The translations under genes and the position numbers were made by a program. The notes beneath the pieces were generated by a model. The model searched no databases. It was not told where the DNA came from and saw only the letters and a list, made by a program, of their open reading frames with translations. Below are positions 57,110 through 64,000 of a stretch of DNA of 64,000 bases, one piece after another (position 1 is the stretch's first letter; each line of letters opens with the position of its first letter). Where the stretch lies: contig CACRXP010000545.1 of the NCBI GenBank assembly GCA_902702965.1, forward strand, positions 182,458-246,457, in the 5' to 3' direction. This stretch comes from Spirometra erinaceieuropaei. Taxonomy: Eukaryota; Platyhelminthes; Cestoda; Diphyllobothriidea; Diphyllobothriidae.

Positions 57110-58950
57110 GCTAACAGGTTTATTGGGTAATGGGAGAACAATCTGCGGTCCCAGAAATTACGGTGGTCCAGATCAAAAACGTTTGTGGCTTGAAGGCATT
57201 TGTGCGACGTTCTAGTCTTGACTTCGTTTCTTGGAATCTGGACACAGTATCAGACAAGGCCGCATAGATAAACAGATGCTCACCGCCAGATGAAGAATTT
57301 ACTCGCAACACGGCGGATTGCAGAGTCCGCAACTCGAAATGACACCAGACAGGGAATGCCATCACTACGGGAAATGATTTCGGTGAATACTGTACGCAGA
57401 ACTTGTGGAGGTTGTTCTGACCGATGAAAGCGAGTAAAAGTTCATGTAACTAAGGGCTATTTTGCGAAATGGTCATGGGCCTGCGGAACTTACTCTAGAT
57501 TGCATTTCGGTTGGCAGAAAATGAAATTACTATATTTAACTATAAGTACTTCAGGAAGGGATAAAATGACCCCAAGTGAACTGTTGTGCCCACAGCGGTC
57601 AAAATATTGCAAAGTAGTGGGGTCATTGAACGTGTGACAGTTTAGAAACTTGAGTGACAACCTGGAGTTCCTTTTGTAATCGGCGAATCCACAAAGCACC
57701 TAGATCTGGGAGTCCACAACGTTTTCGATGTGTCGCATTTGGGCGTTCCGCGATCAAAGTACTTCTGGTAACAAAAGGCTGGACAAGTTCCACTTTCTTT
57801 CGCTCACCAGTGCGCAGAAGGCTAAATAAAAACGTATAGCATTCTAGACAGGCGGGTGCAAAGATAGCCAGTTTCAAATTTCCATGGGGGAAATCCAGTC
57901 GTTTTGTCTGCCTTGAGGCCAGTCAGGCAGGAAAACTGAAAGACTGGGGCTCCTGGAGTTTTGCATTCGTAGATCCTCAACAGTTCCGTTCACATTAATG
58001 TCGTCTCCATCAGTGCACACTTGGGGCTGATGATGACTGTTCAGGCGGCGAAACCACTGTTTTCAGGTTGTGTAACATGATTACCAAAAGGGAGGCTGGC
58101 AGACGTCACAAGACCGAGCTTTGCGGATCTCATGTTGAGTTAGACGTTACCTCATCTTAGATTAAGGCCTCTAAGATTTTCGAAATTGCCTGGGGGGGGG
58201 ATGTTTACTGGCCGAAAGTTGTCAGCTGACGTAGACTGGCCGTGCTTGGGAATATGTAGAAGGCATGAGTCCTTGTACAAACTGGAATAGGTCTCACTTT
58301 CGAGAGCGAGATTAGATATCTCGCACATGTGGGACGAAAGCACCTCACCGACGCCCGCACTTAAATTGCTGTTTGCAACACTATTTGGTCCAGGACTCCG
58401 AGCTTTAAGTAATCATCCGGTGACTGAAGCGGCGTCTTCGACCGGCGCCGGTATATATTTGCAGGTTAGGAAGTGAAGCGGTCGAATTGTCATTATGCTT
58501 TTTGGACAAGAAGGCATTGGAACTGCCAGCGATCAGTTTGGCGTATGCGATAGGCTTTTAGAGTGCTTCTCAAAGAATGGGATGTTGTGGTTCCATACAA
58601 CTACTCATTTGTGAGAAAACATTTTACGTCGTTTGACGAGCATTTTTCGGCGAAGGTTACCATTCCGGTTAGTTATTTGCTTCTGATAGCCCCTTAACCC
58701 GCTCGTAAATGCAACGTATCAAAGGCAGAACTGAAACTTCGGGTGTCAGATGAAACCGACGGGGCAGTCTGCGTAACCTAGGACGAAAGTATATAGGGGG
58801 GGGGGAAGTTTGAATCGTAGCACTTATTCTTCTTCTTATGATGTATTGCCATAGATTTCATTTTCCCACTTCGCAAAGTGCACAGTCAGATGCAATTGGA
58901 CTGCCCAGTAAATCACACGCAGACCTTTGAAAATTTTTCTGAAAGGGCTA
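57110..58950. repeat. Unclassified repeat Q (copy B)
   Basis: Partner of 18888-20700. No gene recognised. Continues into sequence matching 20700-21740. Confidence 0.5.
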
Positions 58951-59984
58951 TTTACACGCAGAGTCAAATATCCTGATTTTCTTCCTGTCAACTTTTAGAT
59001 AATTCAACGCTTGGAGGAGCAAGGATTTTCTCCTTAAAAGAGTGGTAATCTACATCGTTTCATATTTTTCCTTTAATTTGCGTTTTTGCTACCTCGTCTT
59101 CTACAGCATTCCTTATGCTACGCATCCGAATTCTTCTCATTTCAGTGACTTGGAATTCTGGCGCGCACACAACCTCATTCGTCTGCTTCTCGAATCTATT
59201 TGCGTGTAATTTGCTCGTAGTTTTATTTCTTATATAAAAATCCACCATTAAGCTAGTTCAAATAAATTCCTGATTTCCAACATGACTTTCGCAAAATTTA
59301 TTTTCTTTCGTGACTGTCTGAGACTTTTGTTCCTACGAATTGACTGCGTACCTACAGTTCCCGTCGATAAACAGGGAAAATAACTGTTGCAACAATACAA
59401 TCAGGAGAAAGTCAGGTTTAACCTGAAAGATAGCCGGACGATAGCGTCCTGGACTTCTGTCTTTATGATTAGTTCTAATTATGCTGGTTCAGCTCTCTCT
59501 GTAATTCCCACGGAAAGACTACACATCGGTGATCCTCGGTCATACATAACATGTCGCATTTAAGGGAATGCGTCGTTCTGTCTAGTGAATGCTTCAGTAT
59601 TTCGCACTTTGAACAAGTCGTCTCTGCTTGCATGAACTACCACGAAGCCCTGGTTACCCAGCGACTTCGTAACCTAACGATTTGTGTCCGCGTCCTCAAC
59701 ACTGTCCCAGGTACCAGTGGCACATTCTCCACAATATTCCTAAATTGCGACGACAGAGACATTCTAGTTAACTAAAATTCCGACATTCTACAGCCCACAA
59801 CTGCACCTCCTCTACAACGACATTTCTGCGATCTCGCAGTCATGCGTGTCGGGTTCGTTCATATAAGGGCATTTAAAATAAGAATGACAATACATATTTT
59901 CGAGCTAAGTCCAATTCGGTGGTCCAGATAACGACAAACACAAGTTATATATCTGCATATATATGCATATTTCGAAAGAAATAA

Positions 59985-60995
59985 GTTCTTCGGGAAAGAC
60001 AAACTAGTCCAATTGTAAATTTTTGACCTTGCTTCCCCAAGTCACCTTCAACCGTGAAGTAGGTGTGCAAAATAGTTAACATTTGAACGTGCCTAAAATC
60101 AATTTTGCCCTGTCACTTCTGCTGGCATAATGTCCTGATTGGCCAATGCCTTTTCCACTTATCTTTGAGGCTGTTGTACACCGCATCCAATTCTACGTGT
60201 CGGTTGATGCATGAGTTATCAGAATGGATGGCCTCTAAACGTTCACGGCCCTTCCTAGAGGAGTAGACACCTACGATGCGAGTCCTGTCCCAGTCGAATT
60301 TGTGTCCAGTTTCCAGCGTATGCATGGCAGCTTGGGACTAGCGGTCTCGCCTATTTACGGCCACCTGATTTTCGTGTACTCGTGCAGAGGCCGATTTTGC
60401 AGGTTGACCGCAGTGAACCGCATTACAGGTGTTGCATGGTATCATAAATACTACTTCCTTCTTGTATAAATAGCCACCCCCATCCTTAGGGTGCATAAGC
60501 TGGTTTCGAATTCTAGTTGTCGGCTTAATCGCCTCAGGTAGTTGGTGCTCCTTCAGGTGTCTTTCAACTAGTTCGGACACATTCTTAATGTGCGGACGTG
60601 TTCGCCAGTTTTTTCAGTTTGGGCGCCTGATCGGAACAATCTACTTCCTTGTCCTTTTCTTTTAACTCCTGTCGTTTCATGCATCGGTGTAAAAAATATC
60701 TAGGATGTCCATTCCGGCAAAACAGATTGAAAAAATAATTTAGTTCTGTTTGATAGGTTTCGCTGTCAGAACAGTAAGTTCTTGTTCGGTTAATGATTCT
60801 GTTCCCGGCGCTTCTTTTGTGAGAGATTGGGTTATTGCTATCGTAATGTAAAAGGATTTCCGCCTAGGTTACCTTGCGGTAAACCAAAGTGTGGAATGTC
60901 CTGAGGGCCTTTCTCGATACGAGGATATCAAGAAACGGGAGTTTGTTGTCAGCCTCTTTCTCGGGTGTGGAACAGATTCCTGGAAGTGTCGCCTG
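59985..60995 (-). pseudogene. PLE remnant: RT thumb plus endonuclease (copy B)
   Basis: Partner of 21745-22760. KLPFLDILVSRK and FHTLVYRKVT, then a frameshift, then LHYDSNNPISHKRS and the run to CRNGHPRYFLHRC. The endonuclease is in one frame except for a single TAG (60338-60340) between AVNRRDR and SQAAMHTLETGHKFDW. The first half is 60338-60580, the second 60113-60325. Confidence 0.72.
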
Positions 60996-60999
60996 CCTT

Positions 61000-62376
61000 A
61001 CTGATCCTCTCAGGACTGCCGTGTACGCAGCGCCTGTTAGGCGGGGTGTAGATCTATACTCGGTTGAGTGTACCAGCCGTGGATTAGCTTTCGGGGTACG
61101 ATCTGCACATATTCTCATTGGCTCGAACAATTAGCCTCGCTTTCTCAAAGGCAAAACCGTGGTTCAGCTCTCGTATGTGACCATTGACCAAAGACAGCTT
61201 GTCCTTGCGGTTTGTTGCAAGTTGGTGTTCGTGCAATCTTGTATCGAGGCATTTGCCCGTTTCACCAAAATACCTCGCACTGCAATTCAAGCATCGTGTG
61301 CTGTAGACCACATCTGACCGTTCTGTTGTTGGTAGCAGGTCTTTGGGCTTCATGATTTGCTGTCTGATGGTGCATTCTGGTTTATGAGCCACGCCAATCC
61401 CAAAAGGTTTCAGGACTCTCGCCGTCGTCTCTGATACGTTCTTCACATATATTATTGAGAGCCAGAACTTGGGCGTTTCTCCTCTCGACCGTTCAAAATG
61501 AGGCTTTTTGAAGCAATTGCGCATAATAGACTTTGAGTGGCCGCTGGCTTTAAAAATGGCCTGCAAGTAATTGGCCTCCCCCTTCTTCCCACTGTCGTCG
61601 GTACAGTGTGTTTGAACAGGTTGAAAGAGAGTTCTGACACAACTGCCTTTATGACCAACAAGACGGTCGCTTCAGAAGTGGAAGATTGCGCCTACTACTT
61701 GTTTCCTTACGGTAAACCGTTAGTCTTATCGTCCCGTCTGCGATTTCGTAACTTGTACGTCCTGGAAGGTCAACTGATTGTTGACTTCCCCTTCCACAGT
61801 AAACTGAATGTCGGGGAAAGATTGCATTTTACACTGCCTTGAAAGTCTTTACCTCGCAACTCTTGAGTACAAGGACGTTTCGTCGACGTATCTGGCCTAG
61901 AACTTTGGGGGGTTCGAGCTGATGACCAGCTGCTCGAGCCTTGGCAAAACAGCTTCGGCAATTAGTCTAGACGGAGGCGAGCCCATCGGTGTCCGCAACT
62001 TTTGCTCGTAGAGTTGGCCGTTGAATGTGAAGAAGGTCTTAAGACGCAGTTTTAGGAGCTCGGTGGTGTGTGCTCGTTTGAGCAGTTGGTCGGTCTCATC
62101 ATACTTTTTCCGGGGAGAACTGTCAATTTTGTCGATATCCAGCGCGGGTGGGATGGAGATGAACAATGAGATCACGTCAAAAGACGCCATTACCGCATCT
62201 GCCTCCACTTCGAGATGTTTGATGCGCCTCAAAAACTTTTCAGCTATTTTAGTCTTTTGAATAATCAGACCCCATATTAGTCTTGAATTCTTATTTAGGG
62301 TCTCATATGACCAGAATATGCTGAAGATGAATATGTTCACAGACCATAACAGACCAAACAATAGATTTATAAGCAA
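61000..62376 (-). pseudogene. PLE reverse transcriptase and endonuclease (copy B)
   Basis: Partner of 22784-24135. The RT block 61897-62376 has MASFDVISLFISIP and TPMGSPPSRLIAEAVLPRL, then the same stop and YVDE. The linker and endonuclease are open over 61084-61566 (160 codons), longer than in copy A: KPFGIGVAHKPECTIRQQI, SARYFGETGKC and TRLHEHQL. The first cysteine motif reads STRCLNC. It differs from copy A by roughly 10 percent in the RT protein, in contrast with the identity between the two copy A arms. Confidence 0.8.
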
Positions 62377-63543
62377 ATGTACTACTAAACTTCCCTGAAT
62401 AAATAGTCAAAACTATCGAACATATGTCCGATAATATATGTGATCTTATGGAATGCTATCGCAGGCACTATTCAATAATTTTAATAGCGCCACAGAATCT
62501 ACTTCTTATGTCCTTGTTAATGTAAATGACAGGGGAAAATGAAAAATTAAGGATTTGAAGGGCGAGTCGAGCCATTACAGACAATTAAAAATTATTCACG
62601 GAAATGAGGAGCAAGCTCCATTGCTGCTGAACAGGAGATGAGCACTCCGAGATGCCCGCCCGACGATTTTTTCAGCGGAACTTCTCACACCCCGAGCGGA
62701 AGAGATGAAGGGAAATCAAGGCCGAACTCCTATGAAGATACAATACATTATTGAATGGAAAAATCGTAAATGTTCGGAGCTCATTCCTATAGACACAACC
62801 ACTAACATTGATCATAATGAAAATTCAGGTTTTAGGAAAAGACCGTTCCTATCTGCCACACCGAACAGGGAAAATAAGGTTTGATCAATCAGCAGTAAGC
62901 ACGAAAACGGACAAAGGACCGGAATACTCGCACGAAATATCTAGCAAATTTGACCCGTGACTGTGAGGCAATGTGGCCTAAACTAAGGATGAGTGGCGCA
63001 ACTAATTTGAATTTCCTGACCGTAACAGTCCACCCAATCATACTCTTGATGGTAACGACGCGATAATGATGATTTTTTTTATTTAAGACCCATTGGGGTC
63101 CATCAAAGCAATTAAAAAAAATTGGCATGCGAATTGTAGACGAGGTAGGCCGGATCTGTACAAAATGCAATTCAAAGTTTTTGAATTAGTAGTCCGTTGA
63201 GAAAAATTACTACTGAGGTGTGAAAAAACTACACTGAAAAATTTAAAAATGATTGGATTAATTTTACAGCAGAAAAAACCCTTCGATAAAAAATAACAGA
63301 AAATGCGGGCACGACTGGCCTATATGTGGCGGTATATAGCGGATTATAATCGAACATTGACAGGGCAGAAATAAATGTCAGCCTTGAGGGGTACGTATGC
63401 GGGTTGGACAGGACTAGCCTGCACGCGGTATTGTATACGGGATTCAGAACTGACATCGTCACGGCCGGATTAATACGCCGGATGAGACTATTCGCGTCAA
63501 AGATGCCAGTAAAGAGGAACCCAGACGCGATCGGCTACAGTAT

Positions 63544-63700
63544 TACCGACAAGGAGGCTCGGGTGTCCCACACTTCGGGCTTGGGTATGGCTGGCTGACG
63601 ACGGCGAATAAGCCAGAAATGGCCATTCCAGTCTCCCTTGTCTTTGTCGGTAATAATATTCTGCATATATATATATATCTATATATATAGCAGCGAGGAG
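63544..63700. repeat. SINE tail and TA microsatellite at the right edge of copy B
   Basis: Begins TACCGACAAGGAG and ends in CTTTGTCGGTA, which are inverted. The interior (CACACTTCGGGCTTGGGTATG, shortened) matches 30035-30110. A (TA)n tract follows at 63665-63690. Confidence 0.6.
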
Positions 63701-64000
63701 GGACGACAGAGAATGTGGGTAGATTGATACAGCGCTGTTTCGGGCTTATTCTGCCTTCATTCAGCCAATCATAACCCTGACCACCAGCAGTTGGGACCAG
63801 AAACACAAACATGCGCACAGACGCACCTGGCGCAGTCGGTCCACCACTGAGGCCTACCAGATGGGTCATAAGCACTTCATCGAACCGAAGTTCATCAGTG
63901 CCTCGCACCTGTCATTCTCTGTCGCTGCAGATCGGGTATTTGTCAATCAGGAATGGGCGCCCACCGATCTATTGGCTTCACTACCGCATTCTACCCGCAT
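63701..64000. repeat. SINE-like sequence to the end of the window
   Basis: 63862-63930 matches 5090-5148 (GGGTCATAAGCACTTCATCG and CATCAGTGCCTCGC). 63945-63970 matches the GCGC(T/C)CACCGATC module. No gene seen. Confidence 0.45.

Larger units (their letters stand above)
41049..63543 (+). repeat. Segmental duplication, copy B (about 22.5 kb)
   Basis: Same-orientation partner of 6448-25308. It is larger mainly because of the 3.17-kb LINE at 43153 and the 1.28-kb block kept inside the foldback element at 54596. It lacks the left arm of the first foldback element, about 410 bp of the nested hAT-like element and about 220 bp left of the second foldback element. Confidence 0.9.

Noticed and set aside
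1..64000. CRISPR arrays, prophage, bacterial operons or terminators
   Set aside because: No regularly spaced repeats and no ribosome-binding-site or operon structure; all coding remnants are eukaryotic retroelements.

Overview
The window is repeat-rich eukaryotic accessory DNA. I see no bacterial-type operons, no rRNA and no complete host protein gene. Almost everything recognisable is transposable-element debris: CR1/L2-like non-LTR retrotransposons, many Penelope-like element (PLE) remnants with GIY-YIG endonuclease domains, hammerhead-type ribozyme motifs, tRNA-derived SINEs, and a family of about 995-bp foldback elements with TACAGT...ACTGTA ends. This mix, together with the micro-exon-like gene described below, points to a parasitic flatworm, perhaps a tapeworm. 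The organism call is inference. A 2-base N run (30642-30643) and a 101-base N run (35072-35172) show that this is a scaffold.

Layout. 1-3920: minus-strand CR1-like LINE with ORF1 and ORF2, broken by frameshifts. 3925-4000: tRNA-like unit. 4540-5030: two hammerhead motifs. 5100-6447: PLE ends, palindromes and SINE pieces. 6448-25308: copy A of a large segmental duplication. 25309-26661: minus-strand LINE. 26662-28720: PLE in inverted orientation to the one at 22784-24380. 28880-29800: another PLE (minus). 29805-41048: SINEs, a foldback element, an L2-like LINE with an assembly gap, small MITE-like elements and unclassified repeats. 41049-63543: copy B of the segmental duplication, same orientation as copy A. 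63544-64000: SINE-like sequence.

Copy A and copy B are colinear and differ by a few percent in the stretches I compared. B carries a 3.17-kb LINE with a target-site duplication where A has the empty site. A and B also differ by several deletions. Both duplication boundaries touch the same SINE family, which suggests repeat-mediated duplication.

The best candidate for a host gene lies inside the duplication. At 11783-11873 a TATA box is followed 50 bp later by an ATG, a short hydrophobic signal-peptide exon and a perfect GTAAGT donor. At 14471-14503 a 33-nt phase-compatible exon sits between an excellent polypyrimidine acceptor and a GTAAGT donor. This resembles flatworm micro-exon genes (MEGs) for secreted proteins. 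Copy B keeps both exons but has lost the first donor (GT to AT). The second highlight is an inverted PLE pair with a 1.42-kb tract that looks identical and is flanked by diverged homologous sequence, as expected for gene conversion. The third is the set of hammerhead motifs, two of which lie just downstream of PLE endonuclease remnants.
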